A program made the position numbers and the translations under genes. The notes below the pieces were generated by a model. That model saw nothing but the letters and a program-made list of their open reading frames with translations, was not told where the DNA came from and did no database searches. Positions 43,338-51,388 of a DNA stretch of 64,000 nucleotides are shown one piece after another (within the stretch, counting starts at the first letter, position 1; each line of letters starts with the position of its first letter). The DNA comes from Lachnospiraceae bacterium. GTDB taxonomy: Bacteria; Bacillota; Clostridia; Lachnospirales; Lachnospiraceae. Where the stretch lies: contig JAKVNF010000004.1 of assembly GCA_022483465.1 (NCBI GenBank), positions 172,001-236,000 of the forward strand, read 5' to 3'.

Positions 43338-43937
43338 TCAGCCGCCGGTCACCAGCCGGATGACCAGCTGCACCAGGCCCAGGGAATCGGCGATCTCATA
43401 CAGAAACAGCAGCAGCACCAGCACAAAGGTCGGCGCCGCCAGGGGATTCTTCTTCGGCTCGTGCACCGCGTCCTTGAGGGTGTCCAGCTGGTTAGAGAGG
43501 GTCTTGGTCTGATCCTGCAGGAGCTGATCCGTCGCCGCCTGGATGTTGCGGTAGACCCGGACATTCTCCTTGTGGTTGAACTGGTTGGACTCCTGAATCA
43601 GGTCGGCGATCTTCTCCTGGGTGGCCTCGATCTCGCCAAGCAGCGCCGTTTGGCTCTGCTCGAGGCTTGCGGTCACCTTCTCGGAGGCGGCAGCGCCGTC
43701 CTCCCGGGGCGTGTTCTCGATCACGGTCTGGACGCCCTTTGCGGTCTCCACGTTCATGCGCCGCAGCTCACCGATCATCTCGTTGTTCTTACGGTACAGG
43801 GCCTTGAGCTCCTCGATCTCCCGGGCGTAGGTATTTGCCGCCTCCCGGAGTGCCTGGGTCTCCTGCTGCTCTGCCGCACCGTTTGCCAGGATCATGTCGT
43901 CTGGGCTCTGCATGCCCTCATTCCATCTCTGCGCCAT
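43338..43937 (-). CDS. Coiled-coil membrane protein of unknown function
   Basis: 199 residues from ATG at 43937, with GAGGAGG upstream. Long charged coiled coil (about 20-160; ALREAANTYAREIEELKALY and LEQSQTALLGEIEATQEKIA) and one C-terminal membrane helix (LAAPTFVLVLLLFLYEIADS). No catalytic motif. It could be a membrane-tethered scaffold for the adjacent M23 enzyme or for the RelQ-type enzyme, but this is inferred only from gene order. Confidence 0.6.
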   Translation of the reverse strand: MAQRWNEGMQSPDDMILANGAAEQQETQALREAANTYAREIEELKALYRKNNEMIGELRRMNVETAKGVQTVIENTPREDGAAASEKVTASLEQSQTALLGEIEATQEKIADLIQESNQFNHKENVRVYRNIQAATDQLLQDQTKTLSNQLDTLKDAVHEPKKNPLAAPTFVLVLLLFLYEIADSLGLVQLVIRLVTGG

Positions 43938-44012
43938 CACCTGCCTCCTCGTGTGAATGATCTTATCATCTGACTGTCTGGTTTTCAACGATAGACAAAC
44001 GGCCCCGCCGGG

Positions 44013-44657
44013 TCACGAATACCCCTCCTCCACCGAGATCTCCTGGATCTCATTGTTGAGGGTGAGCATCTTTTCGTCCAGCTCCGAGACCATGTCGGCG
44101 CACTCCTTGAGTTCCGCGGCAATGCCCTCGGGCACCTCCCCCGGGAACTTGTACTGGATCTTGTGCTCCAGGGACGCCCAGAAGTCCATCGCGATCGTGC
44201 GGATCTGGATCTCCACCTTGGTGTCCACGATCCGGTCCGAGAGGTACACCGGCACCGTCACGATCATGTGGTAGCTCTTGTACCCGCTGGACTTGGGGTT
44301 CTGCAGGTAGTCCTTGATCGCCAGCACGCGGATGTCGCTCTGGTTCGAGATCATGTCCGCGATCTTGTAGATGTCGCTGGTAAAATCGCAGATCACCCGG
44401 ATGCCCGCGATGTCGTTGCAGTAGTACACCATGTTTTCGAGGGTGACCTCGTAGCCATGGCGGCGGAGCTTCTTGGAGATCGACTCCGGCGTCTTGAGCC
44501 GCGACTTGATGTGCTCGATCGGATTGTACTTGTGCACGTGCTGGAACTCCTCGTTGAGGATCTCCAGCTTCGTGCCGATCTGCTGCAGGGCGGCGCGGTA
44601 GATCAGCATGATCTCCTCATAGCTGTCAACGCCCTCTCCCTCTACCTTGATTTCCAT
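44013..44657 (-). CDS. relQ: Small alarmone synthetase (RelQ/YjbM-type GTP pyrophosphokinase)
   Basis: 214 residues with only the (p)ppGpp synthetase domain; no HD hydrolase, TGS or ACT domain. Conserved blocks are IKSRLKTPESISKKLRRHGY, the CNDIAGIRVICDFTSDIY site with its catalytic Asp, SGYKSYHMIVTVPVYL and VEIQIRTIAMDFWASLEHKI. Makes pppGpp/ppGpp from GTP/GDP and ATP. In this genome it sits among cell-envelope genes, which may link wall stress to the alarmone (inference). Confidence 0.92.
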   Translation of the reverse strand: MEIKVEGEGVDSYEEIMLIYRAALQQIGTKLEILNEEFQHVHKYNPIEHIKSRLKTPESISKKLRRHGYEVTLENMVYYCNDIAGIRVICDFTSDIYKIADMISNQSDIRVLAIKDYLQNPKSSGYKSYHMIVTVPVYLSDRIVDTKVEIQIRTIAMDFWASLEHKIQYKFPGEVPEGIAAELKECADMVSELDEKMLTLNNEIQEISVEEGYS

Positions 44658-44697
44658 CCTGTATCCCCCTGCCGCGATTGCCCCCCCGCGGCATAAC

Positions 44698-45687
44698 TTA
44701 TCTCGAATCTGTGTTTTCCTCCGGGTGTGCCTGCCACCAGATGGCCCAGAACCCCCGGTTGGAGGTGGCCCGAAGGATCTGCTTTCTGGAGAGCTTTCGG
44801 TACTGTTTTCCGCGGCGGTACCCCCAAAGCCGGAAGGCGCAGGTAAGAAGAAACCCCGGGGCCTTCCCGAGGGACTTCTCCCTCTTCATGGCCGCAAGGA
44901 CCGCCTTCACGTAGCGCATGCCCTCTCCCTCGCTCCCGGTCCCGGCAAAGATCTCCGGGTGCTGGGCCTGAGAGACGCCGAGGTCGAAGTTTCGGTGGTA
45001 CTGCTGCCAGGCACCGTAGTGGTGAAAGTGGATCACCCTTGCCCCGGCGCAGTACCGGATCCGGTACCCCGCCTGCAGGGCCCTGCCCGCAAAGACCATG
45101 TCCTCGTTGAAGATCATGGGCGCGGGGAACGTCCCCAGCGAATGGAATATATCCGCCCGGTACAGCGCGCAGACATTGGAACAAAAATAGGTCTTGATGC
45201 CAAGCTTCGCAAAGTCCGCCTGGCTCTTTGTGCGGGATTCCTCCGGGTAGTTGAACACCCGGGAGATCCGCTCCGCGCAGTCCGCCCCCTCCCCCGCAAG
45301 CTGCCTTGCGTAGCAGGCGGCAAGGGACGGGTCCCCTGCGAAGGGCTCTGCGAGCTCTCTGGTGAGCTTCCCGTCCGCCGGCACCGCATCCTGGGTCATA
45401 AAGAGGAGGAAATCGCAGTCCCTGCTGGCGCGCCCTGCCCCGAGGTTTCTCGTCCCGCCGTGGTCAAAGGCCGCCTTCTCGATGTGGACAAGGTCCACCT
45501 GCGGAAAGCGGGATCGGAAAGCCTCCTCGGTAAGGCCCTGCTTCGCGAGGAAATCGTCAAAGAGGGCCTTTTCCGTGTTCACCAGGTGGATCTTCTCCAC
45601 CGGCTGCTCCTGGGCCTGCAGCCCCTCCAGAAGGCGGAGGAGCTTTTCATCCGGCCGGTATACCGGGATCACCGCTTCCATGTGCAT
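44698..45687 (-). CDS. GT2-family glycosyltransferase (rhamnosyltransferase-like)
   Basis: 329 residues from ATG at 45687, with GGGGGAGG 6 bases upstream. GT-A fold start MEAVIPVYRPDEKLLRLLEG, FDHGGTRNLGA nucleotide region, LLFMTQDAVPAD as the DxD-like metal motif (QDA), and an FNEDMVFAGRALQAGYRIRY acceptor/catalytic block. It resembles rhamnosyltransferases of surface polysaccharides. No membrane helix. It follows the LCP gene after a terminator. Confidence 0.85.
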   Translation of the reverse strand: MHMEAVIPVYRPDEKLLRLLEGLQAQEQPVEKIHLVNTEKALFDDFLAKQGLTEEAFRSRFPQVDLVHIEKAAFDHGGTRNLGAGRASRDCDFLLFMTQDAVPADGKLTRELAEPFAGDPSLAACYARQLAGEGADCAERISRVFNYPEESRTKSQADFAKLGIKTYFCSNVCALYRADIFHSLGTFPAPMIFNEDMVFAGRALQAGYRIRYCAGARVIHFHHYGAWQQYHRNFDLGVSQAQHPEIFAGTGSEGEGMRYVKAVLAAMKREKSLGKAPGFLLTCAFRLWGYRRGKQYRKLSRKQILRATSNRGFWAIWWQAHPEENTDSR

Positions 45688-45711
45688 GCTGTTCCTCCCC
45701 CGAAAATCAGA

Positions 45712-45753
45712 ACGGGGAGGCACGCCGGTGGTTGCCCGGTGTGCTCTCCCCGT
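45712..45753 (-). terminator. Terminator downstream of the LCP gene
   Basis: Stem ACGGGGAG-GCAC-CCGG with its complement around a short loop, followed by TCTGATTTTC on the minus strand. Confidence 0.78.
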
Positions 45754-45778
45754 CCTGTGCCCTTCCTGCTTTTGGGTC

Positions 45779-47335
45779 TCAGGCGTGGTCCGCGTCGGTC
45801 AGATCCTCCGGGACCGCATCCTTTGTCATCTCGTCGATATAGTCGCTGATCGTCTGCACCTGGTCAGACACCTGGTAGCTGTCGTCGTCGAACAGGAACT
45901 GGTGCAGCCACTGCACGTTTTCGGTCAGCGTCCGGGGCACCACGCAGTCACCCAGGGAGTTCGAGAGGTTCGCCTGGATGCGGTAGTCCGCCTGCGGGAA
46001 GCCGTTCTGCATGGCAGAGGTGTCGGACTCCTCCACCACGGAGTAGTTTGCGATGCTGGTGACATCGGAGATCAGGTTGTTCAGGTCATAGGAGGTGTAG
46101 ATCTCGTCGAAGGCGTTGGTCGCGATCGTGGTCAGGGTGCTCACATCGGCAGCCTGGGCCTTCTTGATGACCTGATAGAGCACCTCCCGCTGGCGGGCGG
46201 CGCGCATGTAATCCCAGCCGTAGGTGTAGCGGATACGGCAGTAGGCTGTTGCCTGCAGGCCGTCGAGGGTCTGGAGGCCGGGGCTGGTCACCTCGGTGTA
46301 GTCGATGCCGAGCTCCTTTGCCATCGTGGACTGGTAGTTGTTCAGGTGGGTGATCTCATCCTCATCCACGTTGATCTCCACGCCGCCCAGGGCGTTGATC
46401 ACGTCGGTGAGGCCGCCAAAGCCGATCGTCACGAAGTCGGTGATGTTCAGATCCATGTTCATGTTGAGCATGTTGATGGCCTGCTCCGGGCCGCCCTTGG
46501 CGTAGCCGGCGTTGCACTTGTTGTAGGTGTCATCCGAGAGGTTCATCAGCGTGTCGCGGTAGACCGAGACCAGCTTCACCTCGCCGGTCGACTCGTTGAT
46601 GGAGGCGATGATGATGGTGTCGGACCGGGTCTTCTGGTCCAGCTGTCCCTCCGTGGAGTCGACGCCAAAGAAGACGATCTGGCGGTAGCCCTTCATGGCG
46701 CCGTTCTCCTCGTCCTGCTTGACCTCGTCGGAGATGTTGTCCTGCAGATCGGACTCGGACAGATCCGCCTTTCCGACCTTCTCCACCCGGGTCACCAGGT
46801 ACAGGATGCCGATGACCACAAGGAGTGCCGCGATCTCCACCACAAGGAGGACGATGCGCTTCGTTCTGCTCTTCTTTTTGCCGCCGGACGTATGCTTCTT
46901 ATTTCCGCGGGAAGACTTCTTGCCGCCCCGGTTCTGGTCCCCGTAGGGATCGTCCCCGTACTGGGTGTCGTCCTCCTCGTAGTACCCGTCGTCCTGGTAG
47001 CCGTCATCCTGGTACCCGTCGTCCGAATAGGTCACGTCCTGGTAATTGCCATCCTGATAGGTGCCGTCCTGGTACCCGTCATCCGGATAGCCGCCGTCCT
47101 GGTAGGTTCCATCCTGATCATTACCGTCCTGGTACCCGTCATCCTGGTAGCTGCCGTCCTGGTAGTTCCCATCCTGGTAACTGCCATCCTGGTAATTCCC
47201 ATCCTGGTAATTCCCGTCCTGATACCCGTCGTCCTGGTACGCCCCGTCCTGATAGCCGTCATCCGGATAGCCGTCCTGCTGCCCGCGCCGGTCCCGGCCG
47301 TATCCGTTCTGATATCTGCTGTCTCGTCCTGCCAT
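45779..47335 (-). CDS. LytR-CpsA-Psr (LCP) glycopolymer ligase with repeat-rich cytoplasmic tail
   Basis: 518 residues. Residues 21-120 are about 20 copies of a five-residue acidic unit (YQDGN-type). A Lys/Arg-rich linker (135-160) and one membrane helix (about 161-182) follow, then the extracellular LCP domain with VFFGVDSTEG, SDTIIIASINESTGEVKLVS, VYRDTLMNL, a YAKGGPEQAI block and IRYTYGWDYMRAARQREVL, including the conserved Arg/Asp that hold the pyrophosphate. LCP enzymes move lipid-linked wall polymers onto peptidoglycan. The long acidic tail is unusual and may vary in repeat number. Confidence 0.92.
   Translation of the reverse strand: MAGRDSRYQNGYGRDRRGQQDGYPDDGYQDGAYQDDGYQDGNYQDGNYQDGSYQDGNYQDGSYQDDGYQDGNDQDGTYQDGGYPDDGYQDGTYQDGNYQDVTYSDDGYQDDGYQDDGYYEEDDTQYGDDPYGDQNRGGKKSSRGNKKHTSGGKKKSRTKRIVLLVVEIAALLVVIGILYLVTRVEKVGKADLSESDLQDNISDEVKQDEENGAMKGYRQIVFFGVDSTEGQLDQKTRSDTIIIASINESTGEVKLVSVYRDTLMNLSDDTYNKCNAGYAKGGPEQAINMLNMNMDLNITDFVTIGFGGLTDVINALGGVEINVDEDEITHLNNYQSTMAKELGIDYTEVTSPGLQTLDGLQATAYCRIRYTYGWDYMRAARQREVLYQVIKKAQAADVSTLTTIATNAFDEIYTSYDLNNLISDVTSIANYSVVEESDTSAMQNGFPQADYRIQANLSNSLGDCVVPRTLTENVQWLHQFLFDDDSYQVSDQVQTISDYIDEMTKDAVPEDLTDADHA
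46976..47275 (-). repeat. 15-bp coding minisatellite in the LCP gene
   Basis: About 20 tandem, slightly diverged 15-bp units encode the Tyr-Gln-Asp-Gly-x repeats. It lies within one open frame, and every unit is a multiple of three, so slippage changes tail length without frameshift. Confidence 0.88.
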
Positions 47336-47397
47336 TCCATCCTCCGAAACCGCCGGCGGAACTTATTTCCGACGCGGTTTTCTCGAAATCGTCACAC

Positions 47398-47421
47398 AAA
47401 AAAGAGCAGAGTCCACTCTGC
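47398..47421 (-). terminator. Terminator of the glycan-synthesis operon
   Basis: Stem GCAGAG / CTCTGC followed by TCTTTTTTG on the minus strand, about 100 bases after the polyprenyl-phosphate sugar transferase stop and before the LCP gene. Confidence 0.8.
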
Positions 47422-47525
47422 GCATGATCTTTGTGTAGCGTACAACAACTCTGGGGCCGCCGCAACCTCTTTTTCCCGGCGCGGTGATGGGAAGCCCCGG
47501 ACTGCCCCGCTCTTTTGGGGCGGCC

Positions 47526-48950
47526 TCAGTAGGCGTTCTTGTTGATGAAGCCCTTGAAGATCGTCAGGAACAAGATGCGGATGTCCAGGCCGAAGCTCCA
47601 GTTCTCGATGTAAAAGATATCGTACTCGATGCGCTTGCGGATCGAGGTGTCCCCGCGGTAGCCGTTGATCTGGGCCCAGCCGGTGATGCCGGGCCGGACC
47701 TGGTGCTTGACCATGTACCGGGGGATCTCCTGGCGGAACTTCTCCACAAACTGGGGCCGCTCCGGTCTGGGTCCCACAAGGCTCATGCTGCCCTGCAGCA
47801 CGTTGAAGAACTGGGGCATCTCGTCGATGGAGGTCTTGCGCAGGAAACTCCCGAACTTGGTGACTCTCGAGTCTCCGCGCTTTGTCCAGCCCTTCTTCTC
47901 CTCCTCTGCGGTCTGCACCCGCATGGTCCGGAACTTGTACATCGTAAAGGGCTTGGAGTGGAGACCGATCCTCGTCTGCCGGAAGATGATGGGGCCGGGG
48001 CTGGAGAGCTTTGTCCCGATCGCCGCCACCAGCATGACCGGCGAGAAGAGCACGATGCAGAACAGGGAGCCCACGATGTCCATCAGGCGCTTCACCAGCG
48101 CGTTCCAGGTGTTGGAGAGCGGGACATAGCGGATGTTGATGACGGGCAGGCCCATCAGGTCCTCGGTGTAGGGCTTGGAGGGGAACAGGGAGTTGTAGTC
48201 CGGGATGAACTTCGTGTGCACGCCGGACTGCTCGCACTCGTCCACGATGTGCTCCAGGTAGTCGTAGTCCTGCAGGGAGAGGGTGATGGCGATCTCGTCC
48301 AGGTCGTTGTCGTTTAAGATCTGCTGGAGCATGTCCAGAGGCCCCAGCACCGCGACCCCCTTGTAGCGGGTCCCCACGGGCACCGCGTTGTCCAGAATGC
48401 CGTGGACCTCATACCCCCAGTCCGGGTTGGCCGCGATTCGGTCCAGGTAGGCCTCCGCGGCCCGGGAGTAGCCCACCAAAAGGATGTGCTTTAGGTTGTG
48501 GCCGTTTCGGCGGAAGTAGTAGAGGACCTTGCGGATCAGGTAGCGGTAGAGGATCGTGATGACCGTGTTCAGGATGTAGAACAGGATCAGGAACGATCGC
48601 GAGAAGTTGACGAAGTTGGCGTTGCGCGTACTCATCAGGAAGAAGACCACCATGACCGCCACGATGCCCACGGTGTTCGCCTTGATGATGCCGCCCACCT
48701 CCGTGCGCAGCCTGGTGGAGCGCTTGGAGGAGTAGAGATTGTATGCAGCGTAAAAAATCAGATATCCGGGTATGAGAAAATACAGAGCCGAGAAATACGA
48801 CTCTGCCGACAGTGCGGTGACACCGGGGGTGGTCTCCGCCATGGGCGATAGGAACTTGATCGCCCAGGCCGCGGTATAGCTGCCCGCCACCACGATGCCG
48901 TCCAGCACGACGTGCATTCGGTTGAAAAAGATCTGATTGTCTCTGATCAT
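47526..48950 (-). CDS. Polyprenyl-phosphate sugar-phosphate transferase (WbaP/WcaJ type)
   Basis: 474 residues. Four to five membrane helices in the first 150 residues. A Rossmann-like middle domain (HILLVGYSRAAEAYLDRIAA). The C-terminal bacterial sugar-transferase domain has KRLMDIVGSLFCIVLFSPVM (re-entrant helix), MYKFRTMRVQT, RKTSIDEMPQFFNVLQGSMS, LVGPRPERPQFV and RPGITGWAQINGYRGDT. It transfers a sugar-1-phosphate onto undecaprenyl phosphate and so should start the repeat or primer. Last gene before the terminator of the glycan operon. Confidence 0.93.
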   Translation of the reverse strand: MIRDNQIFFNRMHVVLDGIVVAGSYTAAWAIKFLSPMAETTPGVTALSAESYFSALYFLIPGYLIFYAAYNLYSSKRSTRLRTEVGGIIKANTVGIVAVMVVFFLMSTRNANFVNFSRSFLILFYILNTVITILYRYLIRKVLYYFRRNGHNLKHILLVGYSRAAEAYLDRIAANPDWGYEVHGILDNAVPVGTRYKGVAVLGPLDMLQQILNDNDLDEIAITLSLQDYDYLEHIVDECEQSGVHTKFIPDYNSLFPSKPYTEDLMGLPVINIRYVPLSNTWNALVKRLMDIVGSLFCIVLFSPVMLVAAIGTKLSSPGPIIFRQTRIGLHSKPFTMYKFRTMRVQTAEEEKKGWTKRGDSRVTKFGSFLRKTSIDEMPQFFNVLQGSMSLVGPRPERPQFVEKFRQEIPRYMVKHQVRPGITGWAQINGYRGDTSIRKRIEYDIFYIENWSFGLDIRILFLTIFKGFINKNAY

Positions 48951-48962
48951 CTCTGGCCAAAA

Positions 48963-50054
48963 TCAGTTGAAGAGTCTCTGGAAGGTGCCGCCAATCAGCT
49001 CCCCCTGGATCTTCAGATAGTTGTGGAGGTGCCGGAGGGTGAAGGGGACCTTGCCGCCCAGGTAGAGCGGGAGGATCTCCCGGAGGGCATCCTCGTTCCC
49101 CTCGATGCAGGCCTCGTCCGGAATGGAGCCCTTGCGGTAGTAGCCGATGGCATCCTGAAAGAGGGCCTGGTCCTTCGCCTCATCGATCAAAACCCTGCCC
49201 CGGGTGATCCCCCGGTCATAGGCCTCCCCCAGGTTTTTATTCCGGAAGTAGCGGCGCTTGATCAGGGTGCCGATGCCCGCGGGCAGCGCGTTCAGCCCGT
49301 ACCAGAGGGCGGGCTGGTTCTTCCAGCGAAGGTAGGCCGCATTCCCCGCGGTCATCGTCTCCTTGAAGGCGTTGTGCCGGGAACCCGTTGCCGCCGACCC
49401 CGCGTGGTAGACGATGGCCTTTGGGGCGTAGCCGTTCTGGTAGCCGTAGATCTTCGCCCGGTACCCGATGTCCACGTCCTCCAGGTAGCAGTAGTGGCGC
49501 TCGTCGAACCAGCCGATCTCGTCAAAGACCGACATCCGGTAGATCGCCGCCCCGGCGCAGGCCGCAAAGATCTGCCCCGGCCGGTCGAACTTCTCCGCCG
49601 GCTGCCCCTTGCCCCGGGCAAAGGCCCAGCCCAGGGCGCTGTAGCAGTCCCCCGCGTCGTCGATGCGGGCGGGGTCCGAGAGCATCAGCATCTTGGCCTG
49701 GACCGAGAACAGCCGCCCGCTCTGGGAGATCGCCTCCACCAGCTTCTCCACGAAGGCGGGATCCACCTTTGTGTCGTTGTTCAGAAGGATCGCATACTTG
49801 GTCTGCACCAGGTGCAGGCCGCAGTTCACCGCGTGGCAAAAGCCCGTGTTGGCGCGGATCCGGTGCAGCAGAACTTTCGGAAATTCCTTTTCCACCAGCT
49901 CCGCCGAGCCGTCCGTCGAGTGGTTGTCCACCACGATGACCCGGGGGAGGGCGGTGCCGCCAAAGAGGGACGACAGGCAGTCCCGAAGGTAGGCGATCCC
50001 GTTGTAGTTGGGAATCACCACCGTCACCTTGTTTTGCAAATCCCGCTGTGCCAT
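48963..50054 (-). CDS. GT2-family glycosyltransferase
   Basis: 363 residues. GT-A domain VTVVIPNYNGIAYLRDCLSS, VIVVDNHSTDGSAELV, metal motif ILLNNDTKVDP (NDT for DxD) and FDERHYCYLEDVDIGYRAKI catalytic region. It resembles rhamnosyltransferases WbbL/RgpB of surface glycans. The C-terminal part is a variable helical tail without membrane helices. AGGAAG-rich sequence precedes ATG 50054. Confidence 0.88.
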   Translation of the reverse strand: MAQRDLQNKVTVVIPNYNGIAYLRDCLSSLFGGTALPRVIVVDNHSTDGSAELVEKEFPKVLLHRIRANTGFCHAVNCGLHLVQTKYAILLNNDTKVDPAFVEKLVEAISQSGRLFSVQAKMLMLSDPARIDDAGDCYSALGWAFARGKGQPAEKFDRPGQIFAACAGAAIYRMSVFDEIGWFDERHYCYLEDVDIGYRAKIYGYQNGYAPKAIVYHAGSAATGSRHNAFKETMTAGNAAYLRWKNQPALWYGLNALPAGIGTLIKRRYFRNKNLGEAYDRGITRGRVLIDEAKDQALFQDAIGYYRKGSIPDEACIEGNEDALREILPLYLGGKVPFTLRHLHNYLKIQGELIGGTFQRLFN

Positions 50055-50077
50055 GTAACCCCCGCTTCCTGATGCTG

Positions 50078-51382
50078 TTATGCTTCCCGCACTTCCTCCG
50101 GGTCAAACAGGACGAGATACCCCATCTCCCCCGCCGCGCGGCAGAACTCGATGCTGCGCTGGCGCAGGTCCTCCTCGGGCCGCATCACGTGGGTGTCGTA
50201 GTCCGCGTGAAACACGGTCCGGTACAGGGGCTGCAGCTCCTCCCGGATCTCCATGCAGCGGGCGTCCACGCAGGGCACGTCCTGCACGGTGTCCGCCCGG
50301 TGCATCGGGCCCGAGTCGGTCTCCCGCAGGCCCAGAAAGTAGACATTTCCCTCGGCGTCCATGGGTCCCCCCACGATGCGCCGCGTCTTTTTGTCCACGA
50401 CCTTGCCGCCGATGACGCCGATGTCATCCCGGGCCGTGAAGATGTCCGGGTGATAGGTCACCCGGTAGAAGCCCCGGTGCTTGGCATGGGTCACCGTGGC
50501 GTCGATGTGGCAGACCCGAAAGTGCTCCTGCAGAGCCCGAAGCCCCGCCTCATAGGCGTAGTCCTTGCTCTGCGGATTGCCCGCCGTGGAGCCGCTGTGG
50601 ATGCGCCAGTGGTAGAGGACCTTCGGGATGTGCCGGATGCCGGACCAGGGGGCCCGCAGCAGAAGGTCGTAGTCCTGGGCCCCGTCGTACTCGCTGCGCA
50701 GCTTGAGCGCGAGAAACAGCTCCCGCTTCATCACCAAAAGGTGACAGACGTAGTTGTTTGCCAGGAAGTAGTCCGGGTTGAAGTCCGGCTTGATGTTGGG
50801 CTCAAAGAACCTCTTTCCCTGGGCGTCGCACTTGTCCTCGTCGCAGTAGACGATCTCCGCCCGGGTGCGGCGGATCTCCTCGGTGATCTCGTACAGACAG
50901 TCCGGCGTCAGCAGGTCATCGTAGTCCAGAAGGGCCACGTAGCTGCCCGCGGCAAAGGCCGCGGCGGCGTTGGTGTTGCCGGAGATGCCGAAGTTCTTCG
51001 GGAGCCGGTGGTAGGAGATCTTCTCCGAGTGGAAAGACGCCGCAATCGCCTCCGCCTCCGGGCCCTGGCTCGCGTCCGCGATCACCAGCTCGAAGTTCTG
51101 GTAGGTCTGGGCAAGGACCGACTCCAGCATCGCGCGAAGGAGCGCCCCGTCCGGCTGCCAGCAGGGCACCAGAAAAGAGAGGAGCGGGAGGGGCGTACCC
51201 GCCTCCTCCAGCTGCTCCCACGACCGGCGCTGATTCTGCAGAGTCTCCAAGGCCGGTGCCTCGTAGGAATAGGAGGCACCGACCTTTTCGTGGAGGCGCT
51301 CCCCTGCGGCAAAGAAGGTCTGCCGCAGGCCGTTGCGCCCCGCGTAATGGATGGTTTTCGAGATATCTTCAAAGATCGACAT
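50078..51382 (-). CDS. GT2-family glycosyltransferase with degenerate second domain
   Basis: 434 residues. N-terminal helical lead; GT-A core SFLVPCWQPDGALLRAMLES, ELVIADASQG and VALLDYDDLLTPDCLYE (the DxD-type motif is DYDD), then IVYCDEDKCD and YDGAQDYDLLLRAPW. The C-terminal 110 residues (GVIGGKVVDKKTRRIVGGPM ...) look like the middle of a second GT2 domain that has lost its start and end. The stop of pgcA is 6 bases upstream of the ATG region. Specificity unknown. Confidence 0.85.
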   Translation of the reverse strand: MSIFEDISKTIHYAGRNGLRQTFFAAGERLHEKVGASYSYEAPALETLQNQRRSWEQLEEAGTPLPLLSFLVPCWQPDGALLRAMLESVLAQTYQNFELVIADASQGPEAEAIAASFHSEKISYHRLPKNFGISGNTNAAAAFAAGSYVALLDYDDLLTPDCLYEITEEIRRTRAEIVYCDEDKCDAQGKRFFEPNIKPDFNPDYFLANNYVCHLLVMKRELFLALKLRSEYDGAQDYDLLLRAPWSGIRHIPKVLYHWRIHSGSTAGNPQSKDYAYEAGLRALQEHFRVCHIDATVTHAKHRGFYRVTYHPDIFTARDDIGVIGGKVVDKKTRRIVGGPMDAEGNVYFLGLRETDSGPMHRADTVQDVPCVDARCMEIREELQPLYRTVFHADYDTHVMRPEEDLRQRSIEFCRAAGEMGYLVLFDPEEVREA

Positions 51383-51388
51383 AGACCC

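Noticed and set aside
46976-47275. Regular 15-bp repeats that might suggest a CRISPR or satellite.
   Set aside because: Units are contiguous without spacers and are read in one frame within the LCP gene.
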